A stretch of 64,000 nucleotides of DNA from Chryseosolibacter histidinae (GTDB lineage Bacteria > Bacteroidota > Bacteroidia > Cytophagales > Cyclobacteriaceae): positions 62,001 to 126,000 of the forward strand of contig NZ_JAHESF010000012.1 of assembly GCF_018598225.1 (NCBI RefSeq). The letters run 5' to 3'. Shown here piece after piece: positions 1-8,600 of the stretch. Below the pieces are notes generated by a model. It saw nothing but the letters and a program-made list of their open reading frames with translations, had not been told where the DNA came from and did no database searches. A program made the position numbers and the translations under genes. Position 1 is the stretch's first letter. Each line of letters opens with the position of its first letter.

Positions 1-1
1 G

Positions 2-184
2 CAGAACATGCTGGGCGCGCATGCATGTGTGACCACGGTATTTCCCGACAGTAACAAGAAATACCTGAGCACAGACCTGGTAAAAGAAGAACCGGCAAGG
101 AATGGCTACCTCTCCGCAGAAATTGCGCTTGCTGAGTGCAAGCCGGTGAGTGGAGCGCGGACCGCCAATGTTTCGATATTATAA
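2..184 (+). CDS. C-terminal end of a PLP-dependent cysteine synthase-like protein (5' truncated)
   Basis: The window opens inside a gene. The second frame reads 60 codons to a TAA stop, beginning [20 protein letters not shown] and continuing [12 protein letters not shown]. The [13 protein letters not shown] string is the pattern seen near the C-terminus of cysteine synthase/cystathionine beta-synthase family (fold type II PLP) enzymes, which act in cytosolic cysteine or related amino-acid synthesis. The catalytic lysine and PLP-binding loops lie upstream of the window, so the exact member of the family cannot be decided. Nearly 390 bases with no gene separate it from the next coding region. 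Confidence 0.55.
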   Translation, partial: QNMLGAHACVTTVFPDSNKKYLSTDLVKEEPARNGYLSAEIALAECKPVSGARTANVSIL

Positions 185-506
185 GTTGGCTATTGTTGAA
201 TACCCTCTTCCTGTATGCTTGTAGAAGCCCGGGAAGGCATATGCGCAGGGGCATGACCCCGTAAGCAGCGCTGCGAAGCAGTGACATCAAAAGGCTCGGA
301 GCCCACCTTAATGTTCACTGCTTCGCTGGAAGGGGGCCTGTAATAAGACACGTAACATGATCAATGGAAAAAATGCAAAGGCATTCAAGATAAACGGGTA
401 AAAATAGGCTTCAGGACCGTGGCCGGAATCCTAAGACGTAGGATCTCTTCATGATTTTAGGTTAATAGAAAAACTAGCATGTTGGCCGCCGGTTCCTGAA
501 AATTTC
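185..506. other. Intergenic stretch without a recognisable gene
   Basis: No open frame of convincing composition, no tRNA-like cloverleaf and no clear TAnnTTTG promoter box were seen. Two short related strings, GCGCTGCGAAGCAGTG and CACTGCTTCGCTGG, form a weak inverted pair about 50 bases apart. This may be a remnant of an intergenic repeat. Confidence 0.5.
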
Positions 507-549
507 AAATCTCTGATCTCTGATCGAAAGATCCGGAGGTCAGAGATTT
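507..549 (+). terminator. Long hairpin with GAAA tetraloop and trailing T-run
   Basis: A 10-bp perfect outer stem (AAATCTCTGA / TCAGAGATTT) continues inward through a nearly complete second stem to C(GAAA)G, a GNRA tetraloop. About 19 pairs form in all, with G-U pairs and one bulge. Five T residues follow the 3' arm, as in an intrinsic terminator. The next gene starts only 20 bases later, so the hairpin either ends the upstream transcript or sits in the leader of the WGR gene. The arm is made from the repeated word CTCTGATC, which ties it to the word-repeat hairpins elsewhere in the window. Confidence 0.45.
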
Positions 550-570
550 TTCGAATCAAAATTGTACTGC

Positions 571-1920
571 ATGAGAAAGAGTCTTTGGTATGCTGATCAG
601 GATATTTGCCGGTTCTGGGAGATCGAGGTAACGGGTAGCTCGTTCACAGTGGTAGAAGGCTGGGAAGGGACCGTGGGGCAGACCTCTGTTTCTCGTTTCG
701 ACACGGGAGAAGAGTGCCTGGAGCAGGCTGGCTTGCTGATCGCCCGGCAGATGGAGCTCGGCTATATCGAGCAGTGCGAAGGCTACATCAAAAGATTTGA
801 ACCGCCGCAGGATGTGAAAAAAGTGCTCGCCAAACAGCGGCTCATCATTACCCGCCGCGGCATGTTCGCGTTGGACCCACTGGAAGATATCAGGCTGGTC
901 AGTGTAGTGATCCGCCATGAAAGCAGGGATGTGGAAAAGAATGGTATGTTCTGCACTACCGCCTATGCGTTGGTGGTCGACGAAGATTCACAAAGAATGC
1001 TGGTGTGGCTTCCCGTGGCCGGATTCTATGGCACCTGGGACCAGGTCAACCAGCAGCTTTATATTTTTCCCCGTGTCACATGGAGCGATATTGAACCCAA
1101 CCTGCCGACATACCTGCATCATCCCCCAGAGACCGATACCTTTGGCAGCGCCGAAGCTTATGACAGGTTGTGGGATTGTCTTGATTTTATTCCGGATAGC
1201 TTTGTAGCCCAGGCAGAAGAGATCGAAAGCCTGCCCGATGCAGAGAAAATGCGTGCGGCCCGGGCGTTGCTTCATCAGTACGAGCTGCGGTTGCTGCGTC
1301 ATCCGGTAAGCACTCACCTCAACAGTGCCTTCTGTGCGCTGGTGAAACTTTATTGTTCCCTGGCCACATCATTGAAGCGGCAGGAGCGTTATGCCGAAGC
1401 CGCCGCATGGATGGAGCGCAGCCTGCTGATCGTGACACAGTCACAAATTTATCGTACTACGCTGTTTGTCGATATTTATATGCAGCTGAGCCTCTGCTGC
1501 TTCCGTCTCTGTAATTTTGAAGCCTCGCTGCGGTACGTAGCCTTGTATCAGGCATATAACCCCGGTGCACAGGAAGCCTGTGATGAGATCAGGGCATCTG
1601 TTTACCGGGTACGTCAGTTATACCAGCTGGCCATCGATTCAAGGTTGAAAACCCTGAAACAACGATCTGCCGAATGCTACCAGGAGGCTATACGCATTAC
1701 CCAACGCGCGGTGGCCGTGGCTCCTGACGATCCACAGCTTTATTTTAATCTTGCCTGCTTTTATTCGCTGTCCTATAAAACCAAAGAAGCGCTGTTCTGT
1801 CTCGAAGAAGCTTTGAAAAAAGGCTACAAAACCCCCGGCGATCTGCTCACCGAACAGGATCTTCAAAACATTCGCAGCACCAAAGAGTTTGAAGTGATGA
1901 CGGTTCGTTTTAAGGTCTGA
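571..1920 (+). CDS. WGR-like domain and TPR repeat protein
   Basis: A predicted cytosolic protein of 449 residues. The first 65 residues resemble the WGR domain of MolR and poly(ADP-ribose) polymerase relatives: FWEIEVTGSSFTVVEGWEG, then a VGQ turn, an F.TGEE helix and a GYIE end. The name-giving W-G-R is replaced by G-W-E-G, so nucleic-acid binding may be altered. The middle (about 80-220) is an unassigned alpha/beta region. The last 220 residues are helical, with a clear tetratricopeptide unit near the C-terminus (YFNLACFYSLSYKTKEALFCL), suggesting a protein-interaction scaffold. I chose ATG at 571; an in-frame TTG lies 9 bases upstream. Function unknown. Confidence 0.7.
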   Translation: MRKSLWYADQDICRFWEIEVTGSSFTVVEGWEGTVGQTSVSRFDTGEECLEQAGLLIARQMELGYIEQCEGYIKRFEPPQDVKKVLAKQRLIITRRGMFALDPLEDIRLVSVVIRHESRDVEKNGMFCTTAYALVVDEDSQRMLVWLPVAGFYGTWDQVNQQLYIFPRVTWSDIEPNLPTYLHHPPETDTFGSAEAYDRLWDCLDFIPDSFVAQAEEIESLPDAEKMRAARALLHQYELRLLRHPVSTHLNSAFCALVKLYCSLATSLKRQERYAEAAAWMERSLLIVTQSQIYRTTLFVDIYMQLSLCCFRLCNFEASLRYVALYQAYNPGAQEACDEIRASVYRVRQLYQLAIDSRLKTLKQRSAECYQEAIRITQRAVAVAPDDPQLYFNLACFYSLSYKTKEALFCLEEALKKGYKTPGDLLTEQDLQNIRSTKEFEVMTVRFKV

Positions 1921-1937
1921 GGAGAGAAGCCTGCAAT

Positions 1938-2972
1938 TTAAGTATTGGAGATCTTCAGGTCGCTGGGCGGATATCCGAATCTTTTCCTGAAGGCTGCCGT
2001 GAAGTTCGAGGCGTTCTTGTATCCCGTCAGCATAGAGATGTCAAGGATGCTCATGTTTGTTTCGCGCAGCAGCGTAAGCGCTTTCTGCATGCGCTCTTCG
2101 TGCACCAATCCGAACACCGTTGTGCCGTAGATCTGCTTGAACCCTTGCTTGAGTTTGAAATCATTGATGCCTACCTTATGGGCCAGCTCCAGCAGGGTGC
2201 CGGGATTATCGAGATGCTGAATAATGTACTCCCTTGCCTGATGTAATTTTTCCAGGTCTGACTGTCGCAGCGATATCCCTGGTTTGAGGGCAAGATCAGG
2301 CATGTTCTGGAACGCCAGCAGGATCAGCTCGTGCATTTTTGTTTCCAGATACATTTTCTTCTGTATGCCCTTGAAGTTGCAATACAGGATGCTCTGAATG
2401 ATCGACCGTAGCTCGAGTGTTGACCACAGGTTCACCGGGCTGATCACGGCAGGAAGATTGCTTTCAACTTTTTTCAGGAACTCCGACAGCTGCGGGATCG
2501 CCATGATGAAACGCTCGAGATAACCACGTGAATAATGGATCGCGAAGGTGCCATACTCATGACCTTTGTGCAGTGTGTATGCAGTATGGACACGGGGCGT
2601 GAACACCATGTTGTATTGATACTTCAGCATTGGTATCTCCGGGAAGGCACCGGGAAAATCGTCGAAGACGTACCGTAGGTTATTTCTCAGGTTGACGTGG
2701 ATGCCCAGGAACGACTCTTCGTTTGACATGATGAGATTGATGTCCTGCTCCGGAGCATAGTAGCTATGGTGAATGGTGAAATGATCGTTTTTCAGCTCAT
2801 TAAAAACCATAGCCCCGAACGGACCGGTAGCCTGTAGCGATAATGCATCCTCGTCGTTTTCAAAAAGGCCTGGTATGTCGATGGGTGCATCTGTATACGG
2901 AGAACACACGATATTTCCATGCTCCCTGGAGTGCAACGACAATTTGTAAAGCATGTAATCTGCCGGGTTCAT
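1938..2972 (-). CDS. AraC-family transcriptional regulator
   Basis: 344 residues. The last 100 residues form the double helix-turn-helix of AraC/XylS regulators: an LHQAREYIIQHL lead helix, a first HTH around LLELAHKVGINDFKLKQGFK, and the family end motif ISMLTGYKNASNFTAAFRK followed by RFGYPPS. The N-terminal 240 residues are not an obvious cupin and resemble the poorly described sensory part common in Bacteroidota AraC proteins. It is convergent with the WGR gene, 17 bases between stops, and has more than 700 non-coding bases upstream, so its promoter and any self-regulatory site should lie there. The ligand and targets cannot be told from the sequence. Confidence 0.9.
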   Translation of the reverse strand: MNPADYMLYKLSLHSREHGNIVCSPYTDAPIDIPGLFENDEDALSLQATGPFGAMVFNELKNDHFTIHHSYYAPEQDINLIMSNEESFLGIHVNLRNNLRYVFDDFPGAFPEIPMLKYQYNMVFTPRVHTAYTLHKGHEYGTFAIHYSRGYLERFIMAIPQLSEFLKKVESNLPAVISPVNLWSTLELRSIIQSILYCNFKGIQKKMYLETKMHELILLAFQNMPDLALKPGISLRQSDLEKLHQAREYIIQHLDNPGTLLELAHKVGINDFKLKQGFKQIYGTTVFGLVHEERMQKALTLLRETNMSILDISMLTGYKNASNFTAAFRKRFGYPPSDLKISNT

Positions 2973-3699
2973 GCAGTGAGGTTAGGTGGAGAATGACTTC
3001 AGCGCAGGCTATCGGGAGCCTGTTGACGTAAGACGTCCGCCTGCCGTGGATAGTATGACCACGGAACTTCTGCTGTCACACGTGTTCCACAAAACATCCG
3101 TACACCACCTGCTGGGCATCCCGGAAAAACAGTTACTTATTATTGATATCATCTTGGGTTGTATTTGCATGTTTGGAAATAACCTACGCAGCTACCCTGC
3201 CCCCTCTAAAAAAACATCAACCGCGCCATGCGTTAATAACATACGCAGGTTGATGGGCTCAGCAACTAATGTAGAAAAAGTAGACGACCTTACCGAATCG
3301 ACCATTCCAAAGAATAGCCTTTCCACAGAAGCATATGTAACTTTGTTGGTAAAATTGAACAAAAAACAAAGCCATTGACAATTCATTTACCCTGCTGAGG
3401 CCCCTGAATCGTAACGCAACGGCACTTATACTGGAAATTCGCCATCATTCACGATCATTTCATGCTATATTTTTATGAATCATTACAAAAGTAATATCAT
3501 ATTCTATAAAGTCATTTTCCTGTTTTGCGGCCTATTTTATTTATTGTATAGCGCCAGCCGGCATTTTCGGTGAAAGCAATAAACAAACGATAACCTGCTT
3601 TGCACAACGGGGTGGGTGGACACATATAACACCCCCAGGCTACGCGCATAATTGCCTGATTGTCTGTAAGAAAAACTTTTTCAAAAAAGACAGTGCGCA
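2973..3699. other. Long intergenic region upstream of the AraC gene
   Basis: About 730 bases with several open frames of 60-130 codons, none with protein-like composition or a recognised family. An AT-rich segment at about 3460-3530 includes ATTAC-aaa-AGTAAT, a small hairpin. It may hold the araC-type promoter and the 3' end of the MauE transcript. A 62-codon frame touching the MauE stop is discussed under rejected items. Confidence 0.5.
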
Positions 3700-4173
3700 T
3701 CAGGCGATCACGGTCTCCCGGTGCGACTTCTGAGCGTAGAGAAGGATGCCCGTGACTGCCAGTAAAACAAAAAAGATATTAAAAATAAGGTGCTGTGTCC
3801 ACGTCATATCCTGCAGTACGCCACCGCAGGAGCAGGGAACGTAGTCACTGAAGTTCAGGATCACAACGATATAGGCGGTGAACATCACCATCAGACTGAA
3901 TGCAGCGTAAAATGCCACCAGCCGCAGCCGTGGTATGGCCAGCATCGCAGCAATGACGATCTCGATACCAGGTACACCCCACGCTACCCAACCCGCAAAA
4001 GCCGTGAGCAGCGGTGACTGTCCCAACTGTGCCCTGAACTTTTCATAATCGATCAGCTTTGCCAGCGCGGCATAAATAAATAATAAGATGAACAGGAAGG
4101 CAATGGTCTCGGCAACGAGTTTGATGATGACGCCCTTACTCATGGGAGATGATGAGTCCTTTTCTGTTGTCAT
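3700..4173 (-). CDS. MauE/DoxX-family redox-associated membrane protein
   Basis: 157 residues with four hydrophobic helices (about 15-35, 60-82, 85-108, 128-148). The string YVPCSCGGVLQDMTW between helices 3 and 4 is typical of the MauE-like family in Bacteroidota. MauE proteins are inner-membrane proteins linked to handling of disulfides or thiol redox; the C-x-C-G-G pair here is the likely redox or metal site. The upstream side borders a dispersed palindromic element, so the promoter must lie in or beyond about 30 bases of ordinary sequence. Downstream, the stop overlaps an ATG of a short frame (TGATG), which may be chance. The substrate is unknown. Confidence 0.85.
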   Translation of the reverse strand: MTTEKDSSSPMSKGVIIKLVAETIAFLFILLFIYAALAKLIDYEKFRAQLGQSPLLTAFAGWVAWGVPGIEIVIAAMLAIPRLRLVAFYAAFSLMVMFTAYIVVILNFSDYVPCSCGGVLQDMTWTQHLIFNIFFVLLAVTGILLYAQKSHRETVIA

Positions 4174-4246
4174 AGATGAATGGAGGTCGAAGTTACGAAA
4201 AAAGTGGGAGAGTTGAATGGTTCATGGTCCACGACAATCTCTCATT

Positions 4247-4412
4247 GAACCGGCATCCTGAGTGGTGGTTTGGCGGGGGCGTTGAGCGAGCGAAGGATCC
4301 CCCCGATGGTTACTGCGAACTTTATGCGGGCTTCTGTGTCATGCATTCGTACGCTGTTACAACGGGATCCTTCACTCCCCGCCAGCCCTTCGCACTTGCA
4401 TCGTTCAGGATG
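4247..4412. repeat. 166-bp palindromic dispersed element, copy 1
   Basis: Paired ends CATCCTGA (4254-4261) and TCAGGATG (4405-4412) enclose a second inverted pair, GAAGGATCCC and GGGATCCTTC, and matched TGGCGGGG / CCCCGCCA segments, so most of the element can fold as one long imperfect hairpin. A homologous copy of identical length lies at 59091-59256. Both copies are further flanked by GTCCAC/GTCGAC words (here at about 4226-4233 and 4430-4457), giving an outer layer of inverted repeat. No coding capacity. It resembles REP/MITE-type elements, but no transposase is nearby. Confidence 0.8.
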
Positions 4413-4597
4413 GCGGTAGAATTTTCGGGGTGGACGGTGGACCGTCGACAGTGGACTATTTTTGTTGCACAATGTTGCGCAGCGGCGAAAAAAATTATAC
4501 CACATCACTCAACCCGCGAAAAAGATCGGTTGTATAAATTAACCTTAATCATAGGCATTTTTTCTTTATCTTGTTTAGAATCAAAAACCCCTGTTTT

Positions 4598-5038
4598 ATG
4601 CCGGTAACCATCATGATCGTTGACGACGATGCAGACGATCGCATCTTATTCTGTGAGGCTGTCAGACAGGTAGACGATTCTATCCTGTGTCTCCAGGCCG
4701 AAGGAAGTGTAACAGCGCTCGATTTGCTGAAGAGCAAGAAGAAACCCGATTTTATTTTCCTGGACCTGAATATGCCCGGTATCAATGGCAGGCAGTTTAT
4801 GCGTCAGCTCAAGACAATGCCTTCGGTGAGCAATATCCCCGTCATCATTTACACTACCTCAACACTTAGCAGCGACGAACGCGAGCTGAAACACCTGGGC
4901 GCCGATGCTTTTTTCACCAAACCCAGCAAGCTCGTTGAACTCAAATACAACATTGAAAGCGTGCTCACAGGAAAATGGGAACAGATCAAATTCCGTCCGG
5001 ATCCTTACGACTCGGAGAGTTTAAGGTTTAAGGTTTAA
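4598..5038 (+). CDS. Single-domain response regulator (CheY/Rcp1-like)
   Basis: 146 residues forming one receiver domain. Acidic pocket D9-D10-D11 (MIVDDD), phospho-acceptor D56 in FIFLDLNMPGING, a T in YTTSTL and the conserved K in FFTKPSK are all present, so it should accept phosphate. There is no output domain. The insertion-rich loop is like Rcp1-type regulators, which often partner with light- or redox-sensing histidine kinases, but no kinase is adjacent. Start is ATG 4598, after a possible -7-like TATCTTG. The C-terminus SLRFKV and the TAA stop are encoded by the TTTAAGG word of the following inverted repeat, so the repeat has defined or replaced the gene end. Confidence 0.9.
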   Translation: MPVTIMIVDDDADDRILFCEAVRQVDDSILCLQAEGSVTALDLLKSKKKPDFIFLDLNMPGINGRQFMRQLKTMPSVSNIPVIIYTTSTLSSDERELKHLGADAFFTKPSKLVELKYNIESVLTGKWEQIKFRPDPYDSESLRFKV

Positions 5039-5110
5039 AGTTGGTGAAACGGTCTCAACTTGAAACTTCAAACTTGTAACTTTTAACCTGTAACTTTAAA
5101 CCTCAACTCC
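5017..5110. repeat. Inverted repeat of TTTAAAG/TTTAAGG words at a convergent gene end
   Basis: The left arm (about 5017-5044) is TTTAAGG iterated, and the right arm (about 5056-5110) is its imperfect complement (AACTTGAAACTTCAAAC and relatives). The arms contain the stop codons of both converging genes, the response regulator on the left and the SRPBCC gene on the right. A hairpin here could end transcription in both directions. Confidence 0.75.
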
Positions 5111-5533
5111 TTCCAGCAGCTGCTTCAGGTTGCTGAGTAACATTGCCCAATTTTTTTCAGACTGTTCGCGGGCGTTTTCATCTGCGATGTTTTCCTGCCT
5201 CACGGTGAGCGTTATGGTGCCATCATCTTCTTCGAGCTCGTAAGTGATGTTTGCATAATTCTCGGGCACATCTTCGAGGCCTGAGAAAGAGCTGAGATAG
5301 GTGTACTGAAGCAATCGCTGCGGCTCTGACTTCAGGATGGTACCTTTCTCCAGGTATTCTTTCCCTTCCCATTCACCTTTCCATACGATCGGGCTGCCTA
5401 CTTTCCAGTCGGTGATCACTTCGGTATCATAAAAGTATTGCCTGATCATTTCAGGGTCGGTCAGTGCCTGCCATACTTTGTTAAGGGGTGCATGAATGTT
5501 GACGGATGCTTTTGCTATTAAATTCGCTGACAT
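5096..5533 (-). CDS. SRPBCC (AHSA1/START-like) domain protein
   Basis: 145 residues covering one helix-grip domain: the N-terminal strand ASVNIHAPLNKVWQALTDPE, the YFYDTEV..WKVGSPIVWKGEW segment, and the long C-terminal helix NWAMLLSNLKQLLE that closes the cavity. This is the Activator of Hsp90 ATPase homologue 1-like (AHSA1) branch, whose bacterial members bind hydrophobic ligands of mostly unknown nature. It is cytosolic, with no signal peptide. The stop codon lies inside the inverted-repeat arm shared with the response regulator. Upstream there are about 95 bases to the treS stop on the same strand, so cotranscription with treS is possible but not shown. Confidence 0.88.
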   Translation of the reverse strand: MSANLIAKASVNIHAPLNKVWQALTDPEMIRQYFYDTEVITDWKVGSPIVWKGEWEGKEYLEKGTILKSEPQRLLQYTYLSSFSGLEDVPENYANITYELEEDDGTITLTVRQENIADENAREQSEKNWAMLLSNLKQLLEGVEV

Positions 5534-5627
5534 AAGATCTGCATTGAGTGGAAAAAAAATGTAAAACGATCAACTGCACAAGGCGGCGACAACTACGGAA
5601 ACCGGTGGGTCATGCGCAAGTGCATTT

Positions 5628-8600
5628 TTAGTGTATTTCTGCTTTTTCGGTGTACAGGCTGGCGGATGACAACTTGAACGGCTGTTCTTTTCGTACCAGC
5701 GATTTTATGCCTTTGAGTGGAATGATCACCCAGCCCGGCCGGTTGTTGAGCTCATAACCAAGCTCGTAGATAGCCTTCTCCAGCAGGAAAGTGGTCATCA
5801 ATGTATCGAGGTCCTGCTGGCTCTGCGGAATGAACGGCTGGCCCTGCACCGTATCGAGGTAGGCCCTCATAAAGAACCCGCTGACGTAGTGATACCACCG
5901 CTCAACAAAAGGCATCAGCTTGCCGAAGTCTTCCTTCCTGATCTCGTTATCCAGGAAAAGGCTCGCATGCGCAGCATAGTGAAATGAACGGATCATGCCC
6001 GCCACGTCGCGCAGGGGTGAACGTTTCAGCCTTCGTTCACTGTACGTCCGCGCAGGTTCTCCTTCAAAATCGGTGATCACAAAATCCTTTCCGGTAAACA
6101 ACACCTGGCCCAGGTGATAGTCGCCGTGGATGCGGATCTTGGTGACATCGATCTTCTTTTTGTAGATGCCTTTTAAGACGTTCAGGATCTCATCCTTCAT
6201 TCCCAATACTTCCATGGCCTCCTGGTGAACTTCGTCGGAAAGTTTGTCGAGGTTCTTGCTCTGATTCGCGAATGTTCCCCGCACCAGCGATTGTAGTCCC
6301 GCAAAAAGCGAGCGCTGATAATGCAGCGAATATTCTTCCGGCCTGAAATCTGGATGATCTTTTCCCGAAGCCAGGGCAATGTGCATTTGCCCGGTGCGGA
6401 TGCCAAGCACGCGCACCAGTTCTGCCACAGGCCCCTCGATCAGCTCTTTCGCTTCTTCGGGGATCTCTTCATACCGCAGTGGATTCGACAGGCTTCCCTG
6501 CAATGGTGGAGGCGAAATGTTGAGCACAGTCCTGGCGAGTATTTTTTCATTGAAGTCACTGAGCCTTTCAAGCATGTAGGTCCATGCATCGCTGCTGCTC
6601 TCGATCATCTCCTGCATCATACCGAGCACGATTGTTCCTTTGTCGTACCGCCATTCCACGGAGCCGACAAAGGCAGGAATGTACGGAAACTTCGCCTGCT
6701 CGGTAAGGAAGTGTGTGATCTCCAGGTCTGGGTTAATAGCACGGTCTACTTTTCTGAACAGCTTCATGAAGAAACGGTTGTCATACGCCAGCGAAGTGTT
6801 GCTTTGCTCCGCAGAGAGTACCCTGGGTTTGACCTTCTCTTGCTGGCTCACGTGCGCCTTCAGCATTGGGCTACCCGAGAAAACGATCTGGCCACCGGTG
6901 GTGTCAATGCGGGCGCTGCTGGCCATATTGCTGATCAGAAATTCCTGGAAAGGAAGGCCATACAACGCGTCGTACATCACACCTTCTTCATTTTCCGTGA
7001 TCAGCTGCGCGATAACAGATTTTGGACAGAGGTCCCGCAGCTTGAACGCCAGCTGTTGTTTGGCAAATGCTACTGGCAGGTGATAGATCTCGGGCAACCC
7101 GCTCTGATAAGTTACTTCGATGAGCAGGAGCATGACAGCGTTTTCTCCGAAGCTCAGGCCCGCATGATGAATGATCTTCATACCTTCGATCACACGCCCC
7201 TTGCCGCCAAACCAGCGAAGGTTGGTCATGTATTGCGGAAGGATGCTGTTCTCCAGCATTTCACGTTTGTCTTTCTGCAGCAGGTCTTCCAGCCGCCGGA
7301 GGTTGAGCACGGGCAACAACTTGTCCGCACCGGCAGATACCCTTTCTTTCTCCAGCACAAACCACTGGCAGTCGTGCCCGCTCAGCGTCAGGAAATAAGT
7401 GCTGTCTTCCCTGACAACAGGAAACCTGTTTCTGCTGAACACTTCCACGGGAACATACCCTGAATAAGCGCCGAGCTCGAGTGTGGCGGGTTGCGTGTAG
7501 CGCGAGAGGTTGACCACCACCAGCATAGTCTGCTCTTCGTAGGTACGCGTGAAAGCGAGGATCTTCGGATTATCGGCGCCCACGAATTTCATATCGCCCC
7601 GGCCGAAAGCCTTGTATTGTTTGCGTTTGCTGATGAGCCGTTTCATCCACCACAGCAGCGATGATGTATTCCAGCTCTGGATCTCCACGTTCACTGCCTC
7701 ATAGTGATATTCAGGATCGAGGATCACCGGGAGGTATAACTTGTGGGGATTGGCGTCAGAAAAACCTGCATTCCTGTCAGATGACCATTGCATGGGGGTG
7801 CGTACACCGTCGCGGTCGCCCAGGTAAAAATTGTCGCCCATGCCGATCTCATCTCCGTAATAGATCACCGGCGTGCCGGGCAGGGAAAAGAGAAGGTAGT
7901 TGAGCAGCTCGATCTTTTTCCGGTTGTTGCCCATTAGCGGGGCCAGTCTGTGACGGATGCCCAGGTTGATGCGCGCCTTGGGATCTTTCACATAAACTTT
8001 ATACATGTAGTCACGTTCTTCGTCGGTAACCATTTCGAGGGTGAGCTCATCGTGGTTACGCAGGAAGATCGCCCATTGACAGGTTGATGGTATCTCGGGA
8101 GTTTGTTCGAAAATATCGGTGATAGGATAACGGTCTTCCGTCTGCAGCGCCATAAACATGCGGGGCATCACCGGGAAGTGATAGTTCATATGGCATTCAT
8201 CGCCGTTGCCAAAGTAAGAAGCAGAATCTTCAGGCCACATATTGGCTTCTGCCAGCAGCAAGGTTCCGGGAAAATTCTTATCTACATGTGCGCGTAATTT
8301 TTTCAGGAACGCGTGCGTTTCGGGCAGGTTCTCGCCATTGGTTCCTTCGCGTTCAAAAAGATAAGGCACGGCGTCGAGTCGAAATCCGTCAACACCCATG
8401 GCGCACCAGTAGTCAATGATGCGGAACACCTCCTGTTGTACCAGGGGATTGTCATAATTCAGGTCCGGCTGGTGATGGAAGAAACGGTGCCAGTAATATT
8501 GCTGGGCTACGGGGTCCCACGTCCAGTTCGACTTTTCAAAATCCTGGAAAATGATGCGCACATCCTTGTACTGTTTCGGGTCATCGGTCCACACGTAAAA

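Noticed and set aside
2986-3378. 130-codon frame divergent from the AraC gene
   Set aside because: No recognisable domain, mixed composition and no promoter-like sequence; treated as intergenic.
3512-3700. 62-codon frame whose ATG overlaps the MauE stop (TGATG)
   Set aside because: The overlap is suggestive of coupling, but the translation has scattered cysteines and basic residues without a clear fold or signal; kept as doubtful.
6321-7463. 380-codon open frame antisense to treS
   Set aside because: It is fully opposite the well-supported maltokinase part; its composition (many H, F, R, Q) is that of a reversed coding strand and no family is seen.
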